From Diatrype stigma (lineage: Eukaryota > Ascomycota > Sordariomycetes > Xylariales > Diatrypaceae), in the NCBI GenBank assembly GCA_022225965.2, contig JAKJXP020000096.1, positions 1-64,000 of the forward strand: a DNA stretch of 64,000 nucleotides, given 5' to 3'. Positions 48,350 through 59,251 of this stretch are shown piece by piece. The notes under the pieces were generated by a model. That model did no database searches and had not been told where the DNA came from. It saw only the letters and a list, made by a program, of their open reading frames with translations. A program made the translations under genes and the position numbers. The stretch's first letter is position 1, and every line of letters starts with the position of its first letter.

Positions 48350-50601
48350 ATGCCCTACCCTCGAGCCCGACCCGATGGTCGTCGGCTTATCATGGGTGTC
48401 AACCATCGCCAGCCTAGAACGCGCCAGGACGTAGCTGAACAGCAAGATGAGACACCCTCTCAGGTAAGCCGATTTGTCCTCACACTTCTACGCATCTTCA
48501 ATTTCCTCGTTGAACCAGGACACTGCCACTAACACTTTACTCTCCACGCTAGGTTGCCACTCAGACAGGCAGCGCTTCGGGCAGCGCTTCGGGCCGCAAG
48601 CCGAAAAGCGAACTCATGGGACTACCCAGCGAGCTTCTTATGCGTTGTGTCAAGATGGTCAACGATCCTGTCGATCTCCTCGCCTTATCGCAGGTGAAGA
48701 ACAAGACACTCCATGAGTTCACCATTCACTGGCTCTTGGAATCTGATGAGAAGACACGTGTGGCAGCCCTGAAATGGGCTTGCAAGAATGGAGACAACCT
48801 CCTCCTCCGTACCCTCTTCAATGTTGGCGCTCAAGTTGACCAGTACTGGCCTGATCCGTACAGTTTCGCAACGAGTAACAAGGCGTATCCTTTGGCTCTT
48901 GCCATCGTTCATCAGCAAGTTGAGCTAGTTGAAGCTCTGCTCAAGGAGCACGGTGCCAACCCGCAGGGCCCCATGCTTATGACGGTCTTTCCCATGCATA
49001 TGCGCGGTAGTATATCTCCGATGGAGCACGCCTTCAACACTGACGTACATATGGACAAGGCTGCTAGAGTCCGTATCATCAACCTGCTTCTTGACCATGG
49101 GGCGGTCCCCGATCCCCCTGAGAAGGTCTACTTTCTCGGTGTGGAGGGTCTGCCAATTCCGCAGGCCATCACCAACGACGACATACCGGCCAGTCTATTA
49201 GCGCGGATGCTATCGACGACATCCGTCCACCCGATTTCTGCGACTGGGGAGTTCTCCCTACGTGGGGGAGGCGTTTCTACGTTCTACACGAGCTTCATCG
49301 AACAATTTAGATCGATGTCTGGCGCTGGCTTCAACCCAAACCAAATGGAGAAGTGGAAAGTATTGCTGGATGCCATTCTTGCGCACGGAAAGGCCCTGAA
49401 CTGGACAGCCATGAAGCTTTTCGAAGATATCCTCTTCATTGATCGGGGCGCCCGGAAAAAGAAAGAGCAGATATTGCAAGTCATCGCAGCAAACCACTCC
49501 TTGACAGGCTTAGGCCCTGTATCGCAGCAGTCACCTATTGTCATGGCGGTGAATGGCCTAATCGTTCGGAAACTAGACTCCCTAGGAACTGGCAAGGACG
49601 GTATGAAGGACCGTGACGAGGTTCTAGGTATTTTCAAGATGCTTCTCGACGCAGGCATGGATGTCAAGCAAATCGAAGCTCCTGCCGAGATGCCCCCCTT
49701 TCACATGGACCGCTGGGGCCTACATAGCACGGCGATCGCGTGTCTTTGCCTTCCTGGATACTCGCAGCAGTTCGATGTGGAAAAGATTATCGACTTTCTG
49801 ATCGAGAAAGGCGTACCGGTTGATGCTAAGGTAAATGAAAACCCATGTCTGCATTCCCAGCACCCTCCTCCCTCCCCCCCTCCATGAAAGAGATATTTTC
49901 CCAGAACAAGACAGTACCTATGGAAAGCTAACGAGAACTTGCTTGTACAGGACTGCCATGGCTACACGGCCTTGCACTATGCGAGCAGGTATCTGCTTGC
50001 GGACCGCGTGGAGCAGCTCCTCGAACACGGCGCGGACCCCAACGCCGCCACCACCCAATATGTGACAGCGCTGCACTTTGCAAACATCACCCAATTCACC
50101 GTTGATAAGCTGGGCCGACACGACTTCGACGAGGACCAGGCGGAAAAGCGGATGAACGTCACGCGCCTTCTGCTCGCCGCGGGCGCCGATCCGACTAGCG
50201 CTGACCGGGACGGCTTCATCCCGCTCCACTACGCATGCCAGAAGGGCTTTGCGTACGTAGTGCCCCTCCTCCTCCGAGCCCCCGACGCCGATGAGGATGC
50301 CGGCTGGCCCTGCGCCAGCGCCGCCGCCGACGACCTCAGCACGCCGCTCCACCTCGCGGCGCAGAAGTTCCAGGGCAGCTACGACGGGCCTGCGGATGCG
50401 GAATTCCTGGGCTTGTCCGAGCCGGATGACTACCCCGATGTGGAAAACGAGGGCACACTGACTGAGATCGTGGAGATCTTGGTGAATTGCGGAGCAGATC
50501 CCAAGGCGCTCGATGACGAGGGGGAAATGCCGATTGTGTACGCGCGCCGAGCTGGCTTCTTCGGGGTTGAGGATGTCCTTCGGGAGCACGGTGGCATTTG
50601 A
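48350..50601 (+). CDS. Ankyrin-repeat protein with N-terminal F-box-like segment
   Basis: Three exons, 48350-48463, 48553-49830 and 49951-50601, encode 680 residues, all introns in phase 0 (gtaagc...gctag; gtaaat...tacag). Residues about 58-90 (LMGLPSELLMRCVKMVNDPVDLLALSQV) look like a degenerate F-box. Ankyrin-type units follow: KWACKNGDNLLLRTLFNVGA, LALAIVHQQVELVEALLKEHGA, then diverged units. Exon 3 has four clear ones, starting with GYTALHYASRYLLADRVEQLLEHGADPN and including DGFIPLHYACQKG, STPLHLAAQKF and a last VEILVNCGADP unit. Fungi hold many such proteins of unknown partner. If the F-box is real it would be a substrate adaptor of an SCF ubiquitin ligase, but that is inference. The ATG at 48616 inside exon 2 is a possible shorter start. 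Confidence 0.82.
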
Positions 50602-51554
50602 CATGGACTAGGTACTGCGTCTGTAGTGACGACGTGACGGCATCAAGCTCTTGCATTCGACGACAGTAGCTGGATGATGACTGAGCTGACCTTTGAGGGG
50701 AGAAGATTGGCATCAGATTGGCTAAGGAAAGGAAGGGATATGACCGTTTCTAAGTCAACAGCCCGGCCCACGGCCCACCGATTTCCCATGGCCAACATCA
50801 TACCACCTAGCTTGTTCACTCCACAACATCGCAACAACACTTTCAGGGATCCTGTTGCAATTGCAAACGCTTGGCTGTTGCAAATTCGGGACTCTCCTCA
50901 TACCATAAGCTCGTTCTCAATAGCATGTAGATGCGAAGGTACCAGAAGAACGATGAAGGGGGTGAGGGAGAAACGTATGATAGCTACACCTACACGGCAC
51001 TAAGCTGTGAATAAGGAAATGAAAAGGTCTCTTAACTCAAGTTATTGCCAAACCATGTGACATGTTAAACTCAGCCGGCAGCCATTCGTGAAATCAAACC
51101 CACGATCATTCAGATCATTAATTTGTCTCCTGGTTGCTCGGGGCCTACTGGATTGGCCGAAATCAGGGCGGATACTTAACAGACTAACAAATGGTACACT
51201 AAAAATGACTACATGATGGAAGATGAGAAAGCACGTTGCGACATCATTAATAACTAGTTGTCATGTCGGGGAAAAAAGGGAGATATATTACCTTAACGAA
51301 AGAAATAAGAGTCTATACTGCCAAAGATGGGACGTCAGATCTACCCACCTACCGAATATTGTTCTAAGAGCTACTGCCTCGGAAAAGGGCGAGGTGACCG
51401 GGAAAGCTCCCACCTCTATGAGTGACCATCTTGGCAACACCCGGATCGTCTGCTTCCTGCGCTGACTTTGCCCATAGTACTGCGGCATAGTACTGCAGCA
51501 GGCTTTCCATGTCAGAAGTCAAGCAGTACAGGATCGCTCCGTAGACCCTTGCCT
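50602..51554. other. Intergenic, no gene recognised
   Basis: Convergent 3' flanks of the ankyrin gene and the Cys-rich mini-gene. Short frames only. Confidence 0.55.
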
Positions 51555-51755
51555 CTACGATGACCCGCACCCACCACAAAAGCTATGCTTACAGGTCTGG
51601 CAAGCAGAAAAGGAGAACATCCTTCTCACCGCGCACTTGCAGCAGTAGTAGGTCCGAGCCGCCGTGCATGAGCCGCAGAAGCTGTGGTCACAGCCTTGGC
51701 ACTTGCCCCCCGAGAACTCTCGGTTAGCCCGGCAGGAACAGCAAAGGTAGGCCAT
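51555..51755 (-). CDS. Cys-rich mini-protein built of two tandem zinc-ligand-like units
   Basis: Intronless, 66 residues with 14 cysteines. The protein is an exact-spacing internal duplication with a 33-residue period. Unit 1 (residues 3-30) and unit 2 (36-63) share the pattern YxCCxC, an Arg, FS, then CQxCxHSFCGxC. Each unit offers three CxxC pairs and a His, enough for two zinc ions or one plus a disulfide. There is no signal peptide, so a cytosolic or nuclear zinc-binding role is the simplest reading. The start at 51755 is chosen because the similarity begins there; the open frame continues upstream through a His-coding CAC/CAT repeat that is probably 5' UTR. A TATATAT box lies about 140 nt upstream on the minus strand. 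Function unknown. Confidence 0.7.
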   Translation of the reverse strand: MAYLCCSCRANREFSGGKCQGCDHSFCGSCTAARTYYCCKCAVRRMFSFSACQTCKHSFCGGCGSS

Positions 51756-53116
51756 TGTTTCTTTTGTTGTAAAATTCGTGTGTGGTGTTACTTGTTTTGT
51801 TTTCTGGTCGAGGTCGATTCGTGGATGGTGATGATGGTGATGATGGTGAGTGATGGGATGAGATGAGAGTCGTTGAACATGGTCTGCAGGCTCCATATAT
51901 AGCCGAAAGCTCATGTAGATTTGGTCTTATTAGCTGCAGCCAGCACAAGACCACTGTTGTGACCAGAACGACGCCTTGGTGTTCCATGATGATGCTTGAC
52001 GTTGTCACAATCGAATTGTTGATAGCCCCATCCACTATGAAAGGCTCTGTTCCTGGTAATTGGTAACCCCGGTGGCCCGTGGCGTATCGTGAGTCCTTGT
52101 CCTGGCAACATAGCCACCTCGCCTTTGTATCACGGCATATGTTACTGGCTAATGTCTTTGAGATTGATGCAACTAGCAGCCTGAGATAGAATAGTTGACA
52201 AGGTAACATCAGAGAAGGGACGAACAATAGAAGGAAGGACAAGGCATTGTGTTCCCACGCAGTTTTGTATGCCGTACGTTGTCACTAGCGAATCAGGGGT
52301 TAGTCCCGACCCGAAGTCTCATTTAAGCGAGACTAGAGTTGTTTATGCATCATTAATGGAAGAATGAATGTTGTAGATTCGCAGTTCTTAGAGAACTCGG
52401 TGGATAAGGACAAAGTGTGTGCGTATGTGAGAGATGCCTCAGAAGTAGATATGTATGTAGTTTGCCGGACCAAAGAGTTCAGAATGTGTCAACAGTATCA
52501 TATGAGTCTCACGAGTGTCTAGAAGGCAAGCACCTAGATACTTGACCTTACGCTAGTTAGCGAGCGAAGTGGGTTATTTCCTGACTGCAGGAACCTTTTG
52601 TTCAACGATGTGAGAGGGCACCACCCCGCTCTCGGGATAGGATTCCAATCCTTCGAGAGGGAACAACACTATATGGCCACCTATGTTCTTCAGCTCCTAT
52701 TTCAGCAGCTTGAAACATTATACCACGTAAAACACTGCGGTGAATAGGGGGTTAGAAGCTATGAGATGTCCGTATAGATAAATGGGTTTGATAATAACGG
52801 GCCAAAATGCAGCCTCGAAAGGAGGTATGTAGAGATGTTGACGAGCTGAAGAGTGGGGGTCACCTATAGCTCAATAATCCTGCTGACAAACTTACGGGGG
52901 TATACGGATGTAAGAGGCACAGCGCAATAGCCCGAGGTATTCGTACAGGCGGCGTAGACTTTACATATAACCATATAAACAGCCTCTGTCGTGTCAGTCT
53001 TCACTCTATCTTGCCGGAGCGCTCTCTTTTCATTTTGACCTCGCCGTATCTCGCTTCTCTCGCTCGCAAGGACACACCCTACCCATACTACGCAGTCAGT
53101 CAGTCGCAAAATCAAG
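51756..53116. other. Intergenic between divergent Cys-rich and GFA genes
   Basis: Contains the presumed promoter of the Cys-rich mini-gene (TATATAT near 51896 on the minus strand; GATGATGGT repeats at 51826-51846) and the upstream region of the GFA-domain gene. No exon recognised. Confidence 0.5.
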
Positions 53117-54253
53117 ATGGCAATACCCGAGCCCCTTATGCCCCTCTTCAACCGCGACAAAGTCGGCAACCCGGTGGGCGAGGAGGAGAAACAGACGTTC
53201 GCGGCGCGGTGCCACTGCTCCAACGTGCAGTTCGCCATCACGCTGCCCAAGTCGATGCTGCCGCTGAACGCGTACGTCTGCGGGTGCTACCACTGCCGGG
53301 TGACGCACGGCGCGTTCGGCAGCTTCCACATCACGCTGCCACCGGGCCTCGGCCCCGAGTGGACCGCGGGCCGCATCAACTACAGCGTCTACAAGACCAA
53401 GGGCGGCAACGGCGGCCAGCGCTTCTTCTGCCCCACGTGCGGCGCCCACAGCGGCCACTACGAGCCCTTGATCAATCAGTGGGTGGTCGACGTCGCCCTG
53501 TTCGACAGCAGCGCCCCCTTCTGGACCTACACCCACTTCGCCTTCCCCCAGTCGGCCCGCGACGGCGGCCTGCTGTCCTGGATCCCCGAGATCGCGCCCG
53601 GCAGGCCGCTGCTCCCGTTCAGCCCCCCCAACGACCAGGCCCAGGAGTACGAGCTGGTGAAGGCCGGCAGCGGCGAGGAGAGGCTGCGGGCCGAGTGCCA
53701 CTGCGGGGGCGTGTCGTTCACCGTCGGGCGCCCGACCGAGGCCATGCGCGGCGACGCCCACCTGGGCCGCTACGTGTCGCCGGCCGACCCGGCCAAGTGG
53801 AAGGCGCTGCTGGACTTCTGCCGCGACTGCCGCAAGGCGACGGGCGTGCCGTGCAACGCGTGGGCGCTGGTGCCGCGCGCGGCCATCGAGCCCGCGGACG
53901 CGGCGGACCTGCGCGCACTCGGGACCATGAAGACCTACGCGTCGTCCGGGGCCAGCACGCGCGGGTTCTGCGGCGCCTGCGGCGCCACGGTCTTCACGCG
54001 CCACCGGGCCCGGGTCGCCTCGGAGGAGTCCGAGCAGCTGACGGTGCTGAACGTCGCCGTGGGCATCCTGCGGGCGCCCGAGGGCGCCAAGGCCGAGAAC
54101 TGGCTCACGTGGCGGACGGGGGAGCCGGCGTTCGCGGGGCCCGAGGACGATGCGAGGACGTTCGATCCGCAGTTCGTCGAGGCTGTTGTGGAGGGGCATA
54201 GGAAATGGGGCGTGGAGAAGTATGGGGATGTGGTGAACTTCCCTGTTGTATGA
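53117..54253 (+). CDS. Tandem GFA (glutathione-dependent formaldehyde-activating/CENP-V-like) domain protein
   Basis: Single exon, 378 residues, very GC-rich. Two complete GFA zinc folds follow each other. The first runs from ARCHCSNVQF through CGCYHCRVTHGAF to FFCPTCGAHSG (about residues 30-120). The second runs from AECHCGGVSF through CRDCRKATGVPC to FCGACGATVF (about 190-305). Each has the CxCG-like, CxxC and CxxCG cysteine sets that hold structural and catalytic zinc. GFA proteins were first linked to glutathione-formaldehyde adducts, but most fungal members have no proven reaction. Domain 1 has CHCSN where the family usually has CHCG, so its zinc site may be altered. The start is the first ATG, following the upstream gene-free stretch. 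The antisense frame is a shadow. Confidence 0.9.
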   Translation: MAIPEPLMPLFNRDKVGNPVGEEEKQTFAARCHCSNVQFAITLPKSMLPLNAYVCGCYHCRVTHGAFGSFHITLPPGLGPEWTAGRINYSVYKTKGGNGGQRFFCPTCGAHSGHYEPLINQWVVDVALFDSSAPFWTYTHFAFPQSARDGGLLSWIPEIAPGRPLLPFSPPNDQAQEYELVKAGSGEERLRAECHCGGVSFTVGRPTEAMRGDAHLGRYVSPADPAKWKALLDFCRDCRKATGVPCNAWALVPRAAIEPADAADLRALGTMKTYASSGASTRGFCGACGATVFTRHRARVASEESEQLTVLNVAVGILRAPEGAKAENWLTWRTGEPAFAGPEDDARTFDPQFVEAVVEGHRKWGVEKYGDVVNFPVV

Positions 54254-54908
54254 GTAGTAGTAGTAGCAGTAGCAGTAGCAGCTCCTTGGGAAATCCGATG
54301 GACAATTGTTTTGCTAGACTCCAGCTATGATGGTGGATATCAAGTAATTACACGTTATGGTGAAGAGAATTGTGAATGTTGGAATGCCACCTGTATGCTC
54401 CATTACCCCTTACCCCTTACCCCTTACCTTTACCCTTCACCCCCTAATCCCTCAGCCCCTCAGCCCCTTTTCTATCGAGGTGGGGTATTTTTGGTTACCA
54501 TCTCATCGAATCGCTCTTGCATCTTGAACTATGAGTGGCCGATTGGCTGAATGACCGAATGACCGAATGGCCGGATTTTACATACTGGAAAGCTTATCTT
54601 ATCCTTATCGGTGCCGCGCCGGTGGGTCGTGCACAACGCTAAAGTGCTGCCGTGCAAAGGCAGCCGGTGAAAATTTCCAGGTGGACATGGGGAGCTTTAA
54701 AGCGGACCACCAGGAATCATTTGCCCGGAGCCAAAGGTGGGAGCAGGAGATCGAATTACTTTATTTCAAAGTCACGTAGGTTACGGTATTTCAAGGTTGT
54801 TCATTGTCACAGCCTCGTCCCAACCACCCTCTCTCTCTTTCTCCAGCTGGGGTTCTTCTTCTGGTCTGTGATTTTTAGTTCCACATTCCCGGACAGCCTT
54901 CGCCCACC
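54254..54908. other. Intergenic; promoter of mitochondrial EF-Tu
   Basis: Begins with an (AGTAGC)n-like repeat just after the GFA stop, then three CCCCTTA units at 54404-54427. Its right end is a pyrimidine-rich leader running to the TUF1 ATG at 54909. Confidence 0.55.
54404..54427 (+). repeat. CCCCTTA heptamer array
   Basis: Three adjacent copies of a CCCCTTA heptamer followed by degenerate copies. It looks telomere-like at a glance but does not match the CCCTAA repeat of ascomycete telomeres. Confidence 0.7.
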
Positions 54909-56409
54909 ATGTCTGCATCGTTACGGACCTTTGCGCCGTTCCTGCGCGCGTCCCGTCATTCCCTCAGAGCCGGCAGCAACGCCAACCCGTTACAGTTCGC
55001 CATAAAAAACCAGCAAAATGCCGGAAGGGCCCTCAACCTCGCTCGCACATACGCAGTCTTCGAGAGATCGAAGCCCCATGTGAACATTGGTACCATTGGA
55101 CACGTCGATCATGGAAAGGTAAGGATGGTCGAGACCGAAGTGGGGGAGAGGGGGTTATGGGCACAGAGGGGTCGAGACCAAGTTCGAGGAAGAGGAAGAG
55201 TAGAGCAGAATAGAGGACAGAGGGCAGAGGGTAGAGATGAAGTATGCGCTGACCACGAACCTCGGGGGGTGAATCTAGACTACGTTATCTGCTGCCATCA
55301 CCAAGAGACAGGCCTCCAAGGGCATGGCCAACTTCCTCGAGTACGGCGCCATCGATAAGGCGCCCGAGGAGCGGAAGCGCGGTATCACCATCTCGACCGC
55401 CCACATCGAGTACGCCACCGACAACCGCCACTACTCGCACGTCGACTGCCCCGGTCACGCCGATTACATCAAGAACATGATCACGGGTGCGGCCAACATG
55501 GACGGAGCCATCATCGTGGTGGCGGCGTCGGACGGACAGATGCCGCAGACGCGGGAGCATCTGCTGCTGGCGCGCCAGGTCGGCGTGCAGAAGATCGTCG
55601 TCTTCGTCAACAAGGTCGACGCCATCGACGACCCGGAGATGTTGGAGCTCGTCGAGATGGAGATGCGCGAGCTGCTGAGCACGTACGGCTTCGAAGGCGA
55701 CGAGACGCCCGTCATCATGGGCTCGGCCCTCATGGCGCTCGAGGGCAAGCGTGACGACATCGGCGTCAACAAGATCGACGAGCTGCTCGCCGCCGTCGAC
55801 ACCTGGATTCCCACGCCCGAGCGCGACCTCGACAAGCCCTTCCTCATGTCGGTCGAGGACGTCTTCTCCATCGCCGGACGCGGCACCGTGGCCTCGGGCC
55901 GTGTCGAGCGCGGCACGCTCAAGCGCGACTCCGAGGTCGAGCTGGTCGGCAAGGGCGGCGAGGTGATCAAGACCAAGGTGACGGACATCGAGACGTTCAA
56001 GAAGTCGTGCGAGGAGTCGCGCGCGGGCGACAACTCGGGCCTGCTGCTGCGGGGCATCCGGCGCGAGGACGTGCGCCGCGGCATGGTCATCGTGCGGCCC
56101 GGCACCGTCAAGGCCCACAAGAAGTTCATGATCTCGCTGTACGTCCTGACCAAGGACGAGGGCGGCCGCCACACCGGCTTCCAGGAGAACTACCGGCCCC
56201 AGATGTACCTGCGCACCGCCGACGAGGCCTGCGCCCTCTACTTCCCCGACGACGTCGAGGACAAGTCCAAGATGGTCATGCCCGGCGACAACGTCGAGAT
56301 GGTCGCCACCCTGCACCACCCGCTCGCCGTCGAGGCCGGCCAGCGCGTCAACGTCCGCGAGGGCGGCCGCACCGTCGCCACCGGCATCGTGACCCGCATT
56401 CTCGAGTAG
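54909..56409 (+). CDS. TUF1: Mitochondrial translation elongation factor Tu
   Basis: Two exons, 54909-55118 and 55279-56409, encode 446 residues. About 50 N-terminal residues rich in Arg, Ala and Ser form a mitochondrial presequence before [23 protein letters not shown]. The intron falls between Lys70 and Thr71 of the G1/P-loop GHVDHGKT. Further GTPase motifs are the switch region [15 protein letters not shown] (G3), NKVD (G4) and GSAL (G5). The two beta-barrel domains follow with [13 protein letters not shown] and [18 protein letters not shown]. It delivers aminoacyl-tRNA to the mitochondrial ribosome A site with GTP. Acceptor ctag|ACTACG gives TTLSAAITK, exactly the family continuation, so splicing is secure. 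Length and domain set are complete. Confidence 0.97.
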
Positions 56410-57946
56410 AGACGGGGACGGGACGCCAAACATCTAAGCTATATATAAAAAAACAAAAAAGAGGCTAGGGACGAACGAACCCAAAGCTAAATGTATGGGG
56501 GGGAGCGGGACGTGGGCGGGTGTGGTAGGTTGCCCTGCCGTGTTTTTTGTTGAGCGCAGGACGGGAAACATGGGAAATAGGAAGAAGAGGAAGAGGAAAA
56601 GGAAAAGAAATGAATTGAAATGAGGATATTTTTCCCAAGCAAAAGCTCTGTGTATAGGGAGAAGATAGACAGACATACGACGATGTACAACAGCTTCTTT
56701 AAGGGTTCTGAGCTTACCTTTGCCTTCCCATGTACACTCGGCCGCCCCCCTCTCTTCAAAATCAGAAGGGTAGCCCCATCTCCTCTCTACGACCGGCCAC
56801 TTCGACCATGTCTTTTTTCTCTCTTGTCTTGTATACTAGGGAATGAGCAAAGATGAAGATGACCCAATGAAATGAATTTAATGCAACCCCTGATCACGAA
56901 CTAGAACCGAAGTGGGCTATGATTGCAGCTATGTTGAAGAAACCGCTGATACTATATGGATTAAAGGATTTCCTAAGAATCTCTTGAGAGCCTCGGGGAT
57001 TGCGTGTCAAGTGCGGTCTTTGCTATCTATATATATGTATAGTCCTTCAAAGCAACGCGTTGTACGCCAATGCCTAACACTTGCCTCCAATGACATATAC
57101 TAGGTATATATGAGCACTCAGGACCACATATCGGATGCCACCATCGTGAGATTCGGCCCACTCGCCCAGTTCAGCCATGGCATGTGGAAGCTGAGTGTAG
57201 AGAACGTAGTGGACTGTGCAGTCAAATTAGCTAGGAGAGGGCTGATTGTGACTTGACGCTTGACTTTGCATAAGAACACGGTGACAAGCCAGGTGGTGGT
57301 GCTGGAGAGAACAACCGAAGAGACAGACAAGACAGACTCTCGCGTTCAGAGACATGGCACTATCCTGCCCCTGCTCCCATCCTCCCTTGAAGTTGCCTTG
57401 CTAGTAGGATGCCCTCCCCATCAGCATTTCCGGCGACAAACCAGGCCCTCCAACCAGTGGCGCCAAATATCATGAAAATATACCCTGTGAGGCGACCCGC
57501 GGACGCCCATCTGTAGTGATGTTGTTCAGCGGGACGCCTCTTTAACAATCAGGTCAGTCCTCGTATCAGATTTGTTTGTCACTTTGTTTGAGGCCACTGC
57601 AGCAGAGAGGATAGGACGGTGAAGAACACAGGGTCAAAGGTCGTCATCGATTTCTCATAATAAAGCAATTCTTTTTTTGCCGTGTGGAGTCATCTATCTG
57701 GACCCTGATATCCCTCCCCCTTCGATGCTTTCCATCTCTTGCCACGCAAGCCCGAGATTTGCAAAGATGCTTCTCGGGGCAAAAAATGCCGAACCGTAGT
57801 AAATGTGTTTCCCCGATCAAAAACCAACAACTCCATATCCGCAATTCTGCGTCGAAAGATGTCCGGGTACGCAAGAGAGTAGAAGAAATCGTGGGGTTAG
57901 GAAAAGTGACCGTTTTTCCATTGTCGAAAAGGACCCCGAGGGCAAT
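56410..57946. other. Intergenic, convergent 3' flanks of TUF1 and RPS29
   Basis: Purine-rich just after TUF1 (56575-56615). No supported exon on either strand. Confidence 0.55.
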
Positions 57947-58386
57947 TTATCGGTGCTAGTAATCGTCGCGGGTTAGCAAATACGCTCCATTCATTCCTTC
58001 GTAGACTTCCTCTGTGATGTCTTTCCAATAGCTGCACCGGATCGGAGCGGATCGTATTGTTCTCGGGGGACGATGATGGTGCTGGATCGTTGTTTACCTT
58101 GACGAAGCCAATGTCGGAGGACTTCTCACGGAAGCACTGACGGCAGATGTTGAGGCCGTACTTGCGGATCAGACCGGCCTTGTGGGTGCAGACGCGGCTA
58201 TAGAGGGCATGGTCAGTATTGAGTTTGAGATTCCTCCTTCCTTAATCCCTCTTCATTCCTCCTCCCTGTTCATGCTGGGCGGTATCCATTCCCAACCAGC
58301 CTGGGACAGGAGTGGGAGACGTACCAGCCGCGAGCGCCCTTGCCGTAGGTTCGGGGGCGCGAGTTCCAGACGGATTCGTGAGACAT
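57947..58386 (-). CDS. RPS29: 40S ribosomal protein uS14 (S29)
   Basis: Three minus-strand exons, 58325-58386, 58098-58197 and 57947-57955, encode the full 56-residue protein. The zinc ligands are Cys21, Cys24, Cys39 and Cys42 in CRVC and CRQC; intron 1 splits the Cys21 codon (TG|C). The last exon has only nine bases, coding His55, Arg56 and the stop, after a branch-like GCTAAC and acceptor TTACTAG. The conserved ending VKHR supports this micro-exon. The protein sits in the head of the small ribosomal subunit near the mRNA path. The length is exactly that of fungal S29. Divergent from the PDI gene with an 865-bp shared upstream region. Confidence 0.95.
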
Positions 58387-59251
58387 ATTGGCGGTTGTGA
58401 TTTGCGGCGCAAAAATCTGGGTGGGTGGTCGAGTTTTGCTGGGTGGGCGGGCTGGAAGACTGGTCGAAGGACGCTGGACTGACGGGGTTGACTGACTGAC
58501 TGACTGATTGGGAAAGTTCGCGATGAGGTGCGGGTAGATTGGATTTTGACAAGCAGTTGAAAATTGTGTGGGCGGCCAGTGCGGATCGGTCGCTTCCAGG
58601 GTTGGCGCTACGGCTGGAAGGGGGAAGGTGGGAAAGCTCTTCTTGTGTGGCTCAGGCAGTCAGGTTCTCGAGACTTAGAAGACTTCAAGGGTGCCTAGGT
58701 ACCTGTACATACATACATACATTACCAATCCTGGGGCTGGAAGGAACTGCACCGCCACTCTTTGTCACTGCCGCTTGTCCGTGTTAGTCTTCCCAACCTT
58801 CCGTGTTGCCAAGCTTCCAAGGTTGCTAACCATCTGTTTTATCACAATGGGGTGAATAGGTACCTGTGGAGTTAAGATAGCTTATCGTGGAAAAAGTGAT
58901 AAGACGATAAGGAATGACGCCACAGTAATTGATCCAGACTGTTACCATTGGACTGTTACTTGGTTAGAGCCTAGACTAGAGGAGCTTCCCTGTGCTCCAG
59001 TTGCAAAGTGGCCATTTCAGTGTTGCCGGTTGATTGATAATACCTAGGGACTTGTATATCCGTCGACCTCGTTACCCATCATAAGCACTTCTTGGAAACC
59101 ACGTTTCTGCTTTCCTTCTCCTCACCCCTCTAACTGTCGACATTACTAAATTCAATAAGTATTGGACCTCGGACTAGTTTTTCTTGTCTTTTTCCACACG
59201 AGAAAGAATCCACGTAGTACCCCTTCTGCGAAGGCAACACAAGCCACCATC
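58387..59251. other. Shared upstream region of RPS29 and PDI
   Basis: Holds a (GACT)n tract at 58489-58507, a short CATA repeat at 58707-58722 and CCTAGGTACC words, and no recognised exon. It must contain both promoters. Confidence 0.55.
58489..58507 (+). repeat. GACT tetranucleotide repeat
   Basis: Short TGAC/GACT array within the probable RPS29 promoter. Confidence 0.7.

Noticed and set aside
53011..54201. Second long frames over the GFA gene on both strands
   Set aside because: Arg/Pro/Gly-biased shadow translations; only the 53117 frame shows paired zinc motifs.
54404..54427. Interstitial telomere repeat
   Set aside because: The unit is CCCCTTA, not CCCTAA, and only three copies occur.
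55285..56433. 382-codon frame antisense to EF-Tu
   Set aside because: Shadow of a highly codon-biased gene with no own motif.
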